Below are positions 55,495-62,865 of a stretch of 64,000 bases of DNA, piece after piece. The stretch's first letter is position 1. Every line of letters starts with the position of its first letter. The stretch is from Azospirillum sp. OGB3 (GTDB taxonomy: Bacteria > Pseudomonadota > Alphaproteobacteria > Azospirillales > Azospirillaceae), in the NCBI RefSeq assembly GCF_014192915.1, contig NZ_JACHYN010000007.1, positions 186,001 to 250,000 on the forward strand, given 5' to 3'. A model generated the notes under the pieces. That model saw nothing but the letters and a program-made list of their open reading frames with translations, was not told the origin of the DNA and searched no databases. Made by a program: the position numbers and the translations under genes.

Positions 55495-55508
55495 ATTCGT
55501 GAACGAAT
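55495..55508. promoter_or_regulatory. Palindrome upstream of carbonic-anhydrase-like gene
   Basis: ATTCGT-GA-ACGAAT is a perfect 14-bp palindrome in an AT-rich stretch about 80 bases before the gene; it may be an operator. Confidence 0.35.
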
Positions 55509-55593
55509 CTTTCATGGACCAGAAGGGCACAGCATGATGACAGGACTATCTGGACAAACTGGAACGAGAACCTTCGGCCCGTCCACCCGGCGC

Positions 55594-55635
55594 CAAAAAG
55601 AAACGGGCCGTTTCCCGGATGGAAAACGGCCCGTT
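55594..55635 (-). terminator. Intrinsic terminator of the small exported protein
   Basis: On the minus strand AACGGGCCGTTT pairs with AAACGGCCCGTT across a short loop and is followed by TCTTTTT. It lies 34 bases past the stop of the gene ending at 55669. Confidence 0.85.
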
Positions 55636-55668
55636 CGGCATGGTGCTGCCGGTGTTGCGTTGCTGGTA

Positions 55669-55842
55669 TCAGCCGCGGGTGCTGCCCGAAGCCCGGTCGC
55701 CGGTGGCGACCGTGTCACTGGCCGGCTTTTGCGTGCCGGCGCTGGCGCTGTGGCTGGAGGAGCAATCCGCGCTGGCGACCCCCGCCGTCAGGAGGGCGGC
55801 GAGACCGAACAGAACGGCTACCGGCTTGGCTCCATGAGACAT
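55669..55842 (-). CDS. Small exported protein with perfect Shine-Dalgarno
   Basis: This 57-residue protein has signal peptide MSHGAKPVAVLFGLAALLTAGVASA, then a mature Ser/Thr-rich segment beginning DCSSSH. Function unknown. The ribosome site is exceptional: the 15 bases before the ATG region (55844-55858) are the exact complement of the 16S rRNA 3-prime end, with GGAGG 7 bases from the start. Together with its own terminator this suggests high expression. Confidence 0.75.
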   Translation of the reverse strand: MSHGAKPVAVLFGLAALLTAGVASADCSSSHSASAGTQKPASDTVATGDRASGSTRG

Positions 55843-55955
55843 TGGATCACCTCCTTTCAAAACTGTTGAACACCGCAACAGCATGTGAGGACGATCCGGC
55901 GCGAGTCAACGCCTTATGCCGCCCGTACAGGGTACGGCGCAAAACGGAGACTGGC

Positions 55956-57131
55956 TCAGTTTGCCGTCTCCAGCGCCTCCCGCATGGTGCGGAACAGCTC
56001 CGCCTTGTCCTCGAAGCCGATGCCCGGCTGGTCCGGCAGGCGGACGCGCCCGTCCTCCACCGCGATGCTGTCGGCGAAGCCGCAGAAGGGCTTGAACACG
56101 TCCGGGTAGGACTCGTTGCCGCCCAGATGCAGGCCGGCGGCGATGTTCAGCGACATCTGGTGGCCGCCGTGCGGCACGACGCGGCGGCTCGACCAGCCGT
56201 TCTCCGCCAGCATGTCCAGCGTGCGCATGTACTCGACGAGCCCGTAGCTGAGCGCGCAGTCGAATTGCAGCCAGTCGCGGTCCGGGCGCATGCCGCCGTG
56301 GCGGATCAGGTTGCGGGCATCCTGGTGGCTGAACAGGTTCTCGCCCGTCGCCATGGGGCGGTCATAGTGGTTCGCCAACTCGGCCTGGAGCGCGTAGTCG
56401 AGCGGGTCGCCGGCCTCCTCGTACCAGAAGAGATTGTAGGGCTTCAGCGCCTCGGCGTAGGCGATGGCGGTCTTCAGGTCGAAGCGGCCGTTGGCGTCGA
56501 CGCAGAGGTTCCGGCCGTCGCCGACCACCTCCAGCACCGCCTCGATGCGGCGCAGGTCGTCCTCCAGCGAGGTGGCGCCGATCTTCATCTTCACGACCTT
56601 GTAGCCGCGGTCGCGGTAGCTGCGCATCTCGTCCTGGAGCGCTTCCACCCCCTTGCCGGGGTAGTAGTAGCCGCCCGCGGCGTAGACCCAGACCGACTCG
56701 TCGGCCACGCCGCCGCGGTAGCGGTCGGCGAGCAGGCGGTAGAGCGGCTTTCCGGCGATCTTCGCCACGGCGTCCCACACCGCCATGTCGATGGTGCCCA
56801 CCGCGACCGAGCGTTCGCCATGGCCGCCCGGCTTCTCGTTGGTCATCAGCCGCGCCCAGATCCTGAACGGGTCCAGGTTGCCGTTCGCCTCGTCGATCAG
56901 GCTGTCGGGGGCGGCCGAGGTCAGGCGGGGGATGAAGCGCTCCCGCATCAGGCCGCCGGCGCCGTAGCGTCCGTTGGAATTGAAGCCGTAGCCGATCACC
57001 GGCTTGCCGTCGCGCACCACGTCGGTGATGACCGCCACGGTGGAGCAGGTCATCTGGCTGAAGTCGATGTAGGCGTTGGCGATGTCGGACTTGATGCCGA
57101 CGGTCTTTTCCCGGATCTCCACGATGCGCAT
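55956..57131 (-). CDS. tarD: D-tartrate dehydratase (enolase superfamily)
   Basis: This 391-residue mandelate-racemase-type enzyme has an N-terminal cap (RIVEIREKTVGIKSDIANAY). The barrel has KxK in VVKMKIG, metal ligands in VDANGRFD, WYEEAGDP and ATGENLFSH, and catalytic His in PHGGHQMSLNIAAGL. NEKPGGHGERSVAVGTIDMA and GGYYYPGKG match the D-tartrate dehydratase group of rhizobia as I remember it. It converts D-tartrate to oxaloacetate. It is divergent from LysR and GST genes that probably belong to the same function. Confidence 0.8.
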   Translation of the reverse strand: MRIVEIREKTVGIKSDIANAYIDFSQMTCSTVAVITDVVRDGKPVIGYGFNSNGRYGAGGLMRERFIPRLTSAAPDSLIDEANGNLDPFRIWARLMTNEKPGGHGERSVAVGTIDMAVWDAVAKIAGKPLYRLLADRYRGGVADESVWVYAAGGYYYPGKGVEALQDEMRSYRDRGYKVVKMKIGATSLEDDLRRIEAVLEVVGDGRNLCVDANGRFDLKTAIAYAEALKPYNLFWYEEAGDPLDYALQAELANHYDRPMATGENLFSHQDARNLIRHGGMRPDRDWLQFDCALSYGLVEYMRTLDMLAENGWSSRRVVPHGGHQMSLNIAAGLHLGGNESYPDVFKPFCGFADSIAVEDGRVRLPDQPGIGFEDKAELFRTMREALETAN

Positions 57132-57216
57132 GGCGCTGCTTCCCTTTGGCTTTTCCGATGCCGTGGGCCGCAGGATAGGGATGGACGGGACCGCCGGGCC
57201 AATGCCAGTTTCAAAT

Positions 57217-57227
57217 CGCATGATGCG
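57217..57227. promoter_or_regulatory. Dyad between tarD and LysR gene
   Basis: CGCAT-G-ATGCG is a perfect dyad in the 123-base divergent gap and could be the LysR site. Confidence 0.3.
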
Positions 57228-57254
57228 CGTCCGGCATGGGCTGATGAGTCACCG

Positions 57255-58178
57255 ATGGAACTGAACTGGCTTGAGGATTTCCTCGCCCTGGCGGAATGCG
57301 GCAACTTCTCCCGCGCGGCGCAGCGGCGCAACTTGACCCAGCCGGCCTTCAGCCGACGCATCCGCGCGCTGGAGGACTGGACCGGCACGCCGCTGTTCGA
57401 CCGCAGCACCCAGCCGGTCGGGCTGACCGAGGCCGGGTGCCGCTTCCGCCCCTTCGCCGACGAGACGGTGCGCCGCCTCCTGCAAGGGCGGGAGGAGGCG
57501 CGGCTGGCCGGCGGCGCGGCGGCCACGGCGCTGCGCTTCGCGGCGACCCACGCGCTGTCGCTGACCTTCTTCCCGACCTGGCTGAGCCGGCTGGAGGGGC
57601 AGGCGCGGCTGGGCGCCATCCATCTGCTGTCCGACAGCATGCAGGCTTGCGAGCAGGTGATGACCCAGGGGCAGGCGCAGTTCCTGCTGTGCCACGCCCA
57701 TGCGGCGGCCCCGTCCCGGCTGGAGGCCGGGGCCTTTCGCTCGGCCGCGGTGGGAAGCGACCGCCTGGTGCCGGTCTGCGCACCGGATGGGACTGGCGCG
57801 CCGCGACATTCCCTGTCCGGCGGCGGGGCCGCCCTGCCCCATCTCGCCTACAGCCCGGAATCCGGCATGGGGCGCATCGTCACGGCGGCGCGCGGCGGCT
57901 TTCCAACACCTCTGGCGCTCGATACCGTCTTCACCTCGCACCTCGCCGCGGTGCTGCGCACGCTGGCCCGCGACGGGCGCGGCGTGGCGTGGCTGCCGGA
58001 CAGCCTGATCGGCGAAGACCTGGCGCAGGGACGGCTGGCGCGGGCCGGCGGGACGGGTTGGGAAATCCCGGTGGAGGTGCGGCTCTACCGCCCGCGCGCC
58101 CGCCAGAGCCCGGCCGCGGAAGCCTTCTGGGCGTTGGCGGCGGAGCAGGCGCCGCAGGATGGGAGGAATCGGGAATGA
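57255..58178 (+). CDS. LysR family regulator next to D-tartrate dehydratase
   Basis: This 307-residue protein has N-terminal helix-turn-helix LNWLEDFLALAECGNFSRAAQRRNLTQPAFSRRIRALEDWTG (residues 3-45, similar in style to HypT-type LysR proteins) and an effector domain to the end. It probably regulates tarD in response to tartrate (inference). Its stop codon overlaps the GST start (ATGA). Confidence 0.9.
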   Translation: MELNWLEDFLALAECGNFSRAAQRRNLTQPAFSRRIRALEDWTGTPLFDRSTQPVGLTEAGCRFRPFADETVRRLLQGREEARLAGGAAATALRFAATHALSLTFFPTWLSRLEGQARLGAIHLLSDSMQACEQVMTQGQAQFLLCHAHAAAPSRLEAGAFRSAAVGSDRLVPVCAPDGTGAPRHSLSGGGAALPHLAYSPESGMGRIVTAARGGFPTPLALDTVFTSHLAAVLRTLARDGRGVAWLPDSLIGEDLAQGRLARAGGTGWEIPVEVRLYRPRARQSPAAEAFWALAAEQAPQDGRNRE

Positions 58179-58816
58179 GCGGAGCGGGTTGCAGGCTTTA
58201 TGGGGCGCCCGGCTGGGGGTCCGTCCTGGTGGAAGCGATGCTGGTCCAGTGCGGCGCGCCCTTCGTCTTCGAGGACGTCGAGGGCTTCGACACGCCGGGC
58301 GAGGCGCGGCAACGGCTGCTGGCGCTGAATCCGCTGGGACAGATCCCGACCCTGGTCCTGCCGGACGGGACGGTGATGACGGAAAGCGCGGCCATCGCGC
58401 TGCTGCTGGCCGAACGGCACCCGGAGTCCGGACTGGCCCCGCCACCGGACTCGCCGGAGCGGGCGGCCTTCCTGCGGCTGCTGATCTGGCTGGTGGCGAA
58501 CGTCTACCCAACCTTCACCTACGGCGATTATCCGGAGCGCTGGGTAGCGGAAGCCCCGGAGACACTCGGCGCGGCGATGGTGGAGCGGCGCAAGACGCTG
58601 TGGCTCTGGCTGGAATCGCAGATCGGCGATGGCCCGTGGGTGCTGGGGGAGCGCTTCAGCGCGCTCGACATCTACGTCGGGGCGATGGTGCACTGGCGGC
58701 CCCGCCGCGCTTGGTTCGCGGAACACTGCCCGAAGCTGTCGGGTGTGGCGGAGCGGGTGCTTGCCCTGCCGAAGCTGGCGCCGGTCTGGAACCGGAACTT
58801 CACGCCAGCATCCTGA
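58175..58816 (+). CDS. Glutathione S-transferase
   Basis: This 213-residue GST has a thioredoxin-like N-domain (LYGAPGWGSVLVEAML), the cis-proline/glutathione motif NPLGQIPTLVLPDGTVMTESAAI, and a helical C-domain with SALDIYVGAMVHWRP. The active-site residue is probably the Ser/Gly in the first loop. It is translationally coupled to the LysR gene, suggesting a role in or near tartrate metabolism, but direct evidence is lacking. Confidence 0.87.
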   Translation: MSGAGCRLYGAPGWGSVLVEAMLVQCGAPFVFEDVEGFDTPGEARQRLLALNPLGQIPTLVLPDGTVMTESAAIALLLAERHPESGLAPPPDSPERAAFLRLLIWLVANVYPTFTYGDYPERWVAEAPETLGAAMVERRKTLWLWLESQIGDGPWVLGERFSALDIYVGAMVHWRPRRAWFAEHCPKLSGVAERVLALPKLAPVWNRNFTPAS

Positions 58817-58846
58817 ACCGAACGCCCGAAGGATTCTTCATACAGC

Positions 58847-58874
58847 ACGGGGGCGGCCGATGAGCCGCCCCCGT
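58847..58874. terminator. Strong GC hairpin between GST and small gene
   Basis: ACGGGGGCGGC (58847-58857) pairs with GCCGCCCCCGT (58864-58874) around a 6-base loop between convergent genes. No T run, so it may be a shared terminator or barrier. Confidence 0.6.
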
Positions 58875-58881
58875 TCGACAA

Positions 58882-59019
58882 TCAACGCTCGTTGATGGCG
58901 CGATACACGATGTAGGCCGGGGTCGCGCGCAGCCAGGCGCCGAGGAACTCGCGGACGGCCTGGAGGGCGGAGGACGGGGCGCGGTCGCTGCCGATGTGGG
59001 TGTAGGTCGAGCTGTTCAT
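58882..59019 (-). CDS. Small 45-residue protein
   Basis: MNSSTYTHIGSDRAPSS then ALQAVREFLGAWLRATPAYI, ending AINER: a hydrophilic front followed by one amphipathic helix that could lie on the membrane. GGAG precedes ATG 59019. No known family is certain. The gap up to the MBL gene (59020-59265) is AT-rich and probably holds its promoter. Confidence 0.55.
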   Translation of the reverse strand: MNSSTYTHIGSDRAPSSALQAVREFLGAWLRATPAYIVYRAINER

Positions 59020-59265
59020 GATGATCTCCAATCGTTGGGAGTCGTTATCGGGGGCGTTGTTCGTTGAGACCAATATGCTCTGGTATACCCAATACCACAC
59101 GCGCGCTTCTTGCAGGGCAGACCCCGAAAAATGCAACGCTTTCAATGCTTTATCAATCCGACATTCCGTTGCTTGAACTGTTCACGCAACGGACACCGGA
59201 TTCTTGCCGCATCGCGGGAGACAGCGATCTAGCCAAAGCCGCCGCACCACCCCACTTTTCGTGTC

Positions 59266-60264
59266 ATGCCGCGCGACGACAGCCAGCCCCGCTTTCCCGT
59301 CGTCCCGTCCGACCATTGGGACGGGCGCCGTTTCTTCAACCCTCACGCCGACACGGACAGGAGCCCGCGCGAGCTGTGGCGGCTCTACAAGGCGCGTGGC
59401 CCACGCTGGACCCCGCCGGATCCGGAGCCGCCCCGCCCCTTCCGTCCCGTCACTCCGGCGCGCGGCGAGGTGGCGGTCACCTTCATCGGGCAGGCGACCT
59501 TCCTGATCCAGATCGGCGGGGCGGCCTTCCTGACCGACCCCGTCTATTCCGACCACGCCGGCCCCTTCGGGCGGCTGGGGCCGAAGCGGGTGCGCCCGCC
59601 CGCGGTGCGCATGGAGGATTTGCCGGCTGTCGACGCCGTGCTGCTCAGCCACAACCACTACGACCATCTCGACGCCCCGACGCTCCGCCATCTGGCGCGG
59701 CGGCGCGGCGTGCCGCAGGTGATGACGGGCCTCGGCAACGGCCCGATGATGCGCCGCGCCGGCTTCGACGCGGTGCATGAACTGGACTGGTGGGACAGCC
59801 TGCCCGGCCCGCACGGCACCCGCATCACCTTCGTCCCGGCGCAGCACTGGTCCGCCCGCACCCCCTTCGACCGGCGCCGGACGCTGTGGGGCGGCTTCGT
59901 GGTGGAAACGCCGGAGGTCGCCGTCTATTTCGCGGGCGACAGCGGCTATTGCCCGCATTTCCGGGAGATCGGACGGCGGTTCGGCGCCATCGACGTCGCC
60001 CTGCTGCCGATCGGCGCCTACGAGCCGCGCTGGTTCATGGCTTCTCAGCACATGAACCCGGCCGACGCCGTGCGGGCGCACCGCGACCTGGGGGCGCGAC
60101 ACAGCGTCGCCATGCATTTCGGCACCTTCCAGCTCACCGCGGAGGGCATCGACGCCCCCGTCCGGGCGCTGCACCACGCCCTGGCCGAACAGTCGGTCGA
60201 TCCCGGACATTTCGCGATCCCCGGCTTCGGCGAGCCGCTGCGCTTCCGCCGCCCGTCGGCCTAG
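59266..60264 (+). CDS. MBL-fold metal-dependent hydrolase (UlaG/NAPE-PLD-like)
   Basis: This 332-residue protein has metal-binding HNHYDHLD (HxHxDH motif, about residues 129-136). Other metal-ligand histidines sit in PAQHWSARTPFD and MHFGTFQLT, and an aspartate in YFAGDSGYCPHF. This order matches the lactonase/NAPE-phospholipase-D-like metallo-beta-lactamase family. It hydrolyses a phosphodiester or lactone; substrate unknown. There is no signal peptide. Confidence 0.88.
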   Translation: MPRDDSQPRFPVVPSDHWDGRRFFNPHADTDRSPRELWRLYKARGPRWTPPDPEPPRPFRPVTPARGEVAVTFIGQATFLIQIGGAAFLTDPVYSDHAGPFGRLGPKRVRPPAVRMEDLPAVDAVLLSHNHYDHLDAPTLRHLARRRGVPQVMTGLGNGPMMRRAGFDAVHELDWWDSLPGPHGTRITFVPAQHWSARTPFDRRRTLWGGFVVETPEVAVYFAGDSGYCPHFREIGRRFGAIDVALLPIGAYEPRWFMASQHMNPADAVRAHRDLGARHSVAMHFGTFQLTAEGIDAPVRALHHALAEQSVDPGHFAIPGFGEPLRFRRPSA

Positions 60265-60390
60265 TGCCCGACCTGGTGGATAGGAGGATTCGCCCAGCGG
60301 CCTATGGCGCAAGCGCGATGGACGGGACCGCGCGGATCGGAGTAACGCCTTCAGGGACAGCACCAACCACACAGGCGGAGCCGGGCCTAA

Positions 60391-60597
60391 ATGCAGTTGG
60401 AAATCAATGCCTTCGTCAGTTCCCTCGGCAGCGAATCGGACCACGGCCCCGACGCGTTGGAGCGGGTGCGGGACAGCATGCGGTCCCTGGCCGACACACT
60501 CTCCGCGCTGAACCTGGGAATTGTTCTGGAGGTGCGCGACGTGCAGCGGCTGCAAACCGTCGCCCGCATCGTCCAGGCCGACGCGCCGAACCGTTGA
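60391..60597 (+). CDS. Small helical hypothetical protein
   Basis: This 68-residue protein is helix-rich (ALERVRDSMRSLADTLSALN, DVQRLQTVARIVQAD) without signal or cysteines. GGAG lies about 10 bases before the ATG. It converges with the gene at 60605. No family recognised. Confidence 0.5.
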   Translation: MQLEINAFVSSLGSESDHGPDALERVRDSMRSLADTLSALNLGIVLEVRDVQRLQTVARIVQADAPNR

Positions 60598-60604
60598 CCG
60601 GCGC

Positions 60605-61183
60605 CTATCGCCGCAGCGGGCAGGCCCGTCGGGCCAACCGGGCGTTCAAGTCGCCGGTCTCCACCACCGGCTCGCCCTGGCTGCGCATCACAAAGCCGAA
60701 GGTGTCCATCACGCGGTCCAGCACGATCTCCTGGTCGTCCGGACGGCGGCTGACCATCACCACGGCGTAGCCGGCGGAGCGGGCCACCGCCGGTTCTCCG
60801 CGCAGGCCGCGCACGCCCCAGCCGGCCAGCGCGCCCTTGCAGCGGAACAGTTCCACCGACAGGCCGGCGCCGCCGGTCGCCCCGGCCACCACATAGCCGG
60901 CGGCCACCGCCAGCGGTGCCAGCAGCCCGTCCCAGTCCAGGCAGTCCTCCCGCGACACCCACATGCCGCCGACCGAACAGGGGGCGGCGCCGATGGCCTC
61001 GCCCAGCCCGGCGCGGAAAGCGCGCAGCACCTCGACAGCATTCGCTGCGGGCATCGGCTCCACCCGGTGGCCGTCCGGCATCAGCATCAGCCGTCCGGCC
61101 CACTCGGTGGAAGGCGGAAGCTGCTCGGTAAGGCGGGCGAGAAGGGCTTCGCGCGCCTGGGCGAAGGGAACGACCTTGGACAT
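60605..61183 (-). CDS. Hypothetical protein, 192 residues
   Basis: It starts MSKVVPFAQAREALLARLTEQ, followed by an alternating alpha/beta domain (RLMLMPDGHRVEPMPAANAV; AGYVVAGATGGAGLSVELFR). Cysteines occur at three positions without spacing of a known motif. No known domain is recognised. The ribosome site is weak; the frame is open 43 codons further up. Confidence 0.55.
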   Translation of the reverse strand: MSKVVPFAQAREALLARLTEQLPPSTEWAGRLMLMPDGHRVEPMPAANAVEVLRAFRAGLGEAIGAAPCSVGGMWVSREDCLDWDGLLAPLAVAAGYVVAGATGGAGLSVELFRCKGALAGWGVRGLRGEPAVARSAGYAVVMVSRRPDDQEIVLDRVMDTFGFVMRSQGEPVVETGDLNARLARRACPLRR

Positions 61184-61362
61184 GGGGAACGGGGACCAGC
61201 GGCTGGAAATTGGAACGGGGACCGGGGCCGGAAGGAAGCGAAAGCCACGCCTCCTGTCAACCGGCGCGCGAGACCTTCGCCACATTTCCGCCCCATTGTC
61301 ACGGCCCTGCATCGCCGCCGCGGGTGCCGGACAGAAAATACCGCCGTCGGGTCGTTTTCCCC

Positions 61363-61390
61363 TTGCCAGCCCCCGGAAAGGGGCTTATAA
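61363..61390 (+). promoter_or_regulatory. tRNA operon promoter
   Basis: TTGCCA (61363-61368) and TTATAA (61385-61390) with 16-base spacing, 13 bases before the tRNA-Asn start. Good match to a housekeeping promoter. Confidence 0.65.
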
Positions 61391-61402
61391 GCCGGCCTCC
61401 GT

Positions 61403-61478
61403 TCCGGATTAGCTCAGTCGGTAGAGCAGCGGACTGTTAATCCGCGTGTCGCTGGTTCGAGTCCAGCATCCGGAGCCA
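61403..61478 (+). tRNA. tRNA-Asn (GTT)
   Basis: 76 bases with encoded CCA. Acceptor TCCGGAT/ATCCGGA, anticodon arm CGGACTGTTAATCCG with GTT, T-loop GGTTCGAGTCC. It is followed after four bases by tRNA-Asp; the two share one transcript. Confidence 0.97.
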
Positions 61479-61482
61479 TATT

Positions 61483-61559
<77 letters not shown>

Positions 61560-61594
61560 CCTTCCCTCCTCGGTGGCCTTCTTCTCCCCCCTCT

Positions 61595-62200
61595 TCATCG
61601 CATCACGGTGACCGTGGCGGCCTCCGTCCGGCTGATCACCACCTCGTCGCCGGGCTTCACCGTCTCCAGCCCCTGCACGTCGGACGGGACCGGCACCGTG
61701 CGCGTGCGGCCCTGCGGCCCGCGCAGCGTGACCGTCCGCCGGTTGAGGTCGATGGCCTCGACGACCTCCGTCACCTGGGTGGTGGTGATCGCCGACGCGC
61801 GCGGCATCTCGCCGACCGCGGCGCGATCCGTGCTGCTCCGCTGAACGGCCCCCGGTCCGCCACCCGGCGGCTGGGTGACGATGTTGGTCAGGCGGGCGTA
61901 CTCGATCTGCACGGTATCCCCCACCTTGATGCGGTCGAAATTGCGCACCCCGGCGCCGGCGGTCACCGCCTCCTCCCGCCCGTCCTGGAATTGCAGGATG
62001 ACCGTCCGCGCCGCCTTGTCGACGCCACGGACCTTGGCGGTGGAGCGGACATTCTCGACCATGGACAGCCGCGGCGTGGGCTCGGCGCTCGCCGGGGCCA
62101 TGGCGGCGGACGGCGGCGCGGTTTCGGACGCCGGCGCGCAGCCGGCCAGGGCCGCGCCGGTCAGGAACACCGCAAGGATGGCACGGACTCGGCGCTTCAT
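61595..62200 (-). CDS. Envelope lipoprotein with beta-barrel-like domain
   Basis: In this 201-residue protein the N-terminus MKRRVRAILAVFLTGAALAGC is a lipoprotein signal with lipobox ALAGC. The mature part has two similar beta-rich segments (AARTVILQFQDGREEAVTAG, LNRRTVTLRGPQGRTRTVPV) that look duplicated. Function unknown; probably periplasmic, lipid-anchored. GGAG precedes ATG 62200. Confidence 0.72.
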   Translation of the reverse strand: MKRRVRAILAVFLTGAALAGCAPASETAPPSAAMAPASAEPTPRLSMVENVRSTAKVRGVDKAARTVILQFQDGREEAVTAGAGVRNFDRIKVGDTVQIEYARLTNIVTQPPGGGPGAVQRSSTDRAAVGEMPRASAITTTQVTEVVEAIDLNRRTVTLRGPQGRTRTVPVPSDVQGLETVKPGDEVVISRTEAATVTVMR

Positions 62201-62361
62201 GGATCGTCTCCGCCTGTGTTTGGGTCGCTTGGATGGTTGGGTCGCTCGGACGGCAACGTTACGCAGGCGCCCGGCGTTCCCAACACGGAGCGGGCGTAAG
62301 TTACCGTATCGCACCGCAACCGTCGCTGCGAACGGCAAAGCCCCGCCGACCGCGGCACGCT

Positions 62362-62772
62362 TCAGGGACGGATGCGCTGCCGGAAGGCGAGGAACTCCTG
62401 CCGGTCGAGCGTGGAATCGCGGTTGGTGTCGGCGATGAGGAACGCCTCGTCGATGACCGTGATGAACTCCAAGCTGTCGATCCGCCCGTCCGGCCCGGCC
62501 GCGCGGCCGAAAACCTCGGGCAGCAGCGGTGTCTCGTTAAGCGTCAGCACGAGATCCCGGTTCCGGTCCCAGACATAGAAGACCAGAATCTTGTTGTTCT
62601 GAAACTCCGCGTTCGAAATCCGCCCGTCGTGATTCTCGTCGAACAGGTCGAACACGTCGGCCCCCTGCGCCGTCCGATCCGGCATCTCGGCGGCCATGGC
62701 CGACGTCGGCAATCCGACCGGCGAAGCAAGAGTTGCGAGGAGAAGAAGGACCGGACCGGTGCTGCGGACCAT
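62362..62772 (-). CDS. Exported EF-hand protein
   Basis: In this 136-residue protein a signal peptide (MVRSTGPVLLLLATLASPVG...AMA) is followed by four EF-hand-like loops: DENHDGRISNAEF, DRNRDLVLTLNE, GPDGRIDSLEF and DTNRDSTLDRQEF. The first and last match the DxDxDG pattern best, so it probably binds calcium in the periplasm. It is next to an AlgE-like porin gene. Confidence 0.8.
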   Translation of the reverse strand: MVRSTGPVLLLLATLASPVGLPTSAMAAEMPDRTAQGADVFDLFDENHDGRISNAEFQNNKILVFYVWDRNRDLVLTLNETPLLPEVFGRAAGPDGRIDSLEFITVIDEAFLIADTNRDSTLDRQEFLAFRQRIRP

Positions 62773-62865
62773 GCTGCTGCGCCCCCATGCATCACGACGT
62801 TCGCAACCATGCCGTCAAAGGAGGGGATCGGCGCAGGTACCGTACCGAAACATACCGATGGCCCA

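Noticed and set aside
55512..55718. Minus-strand frame overlapping the terminator and small exported gene
   Set aside because: It conflicts with the stronger signal-peptide gene and its terminator; no ribosome site.
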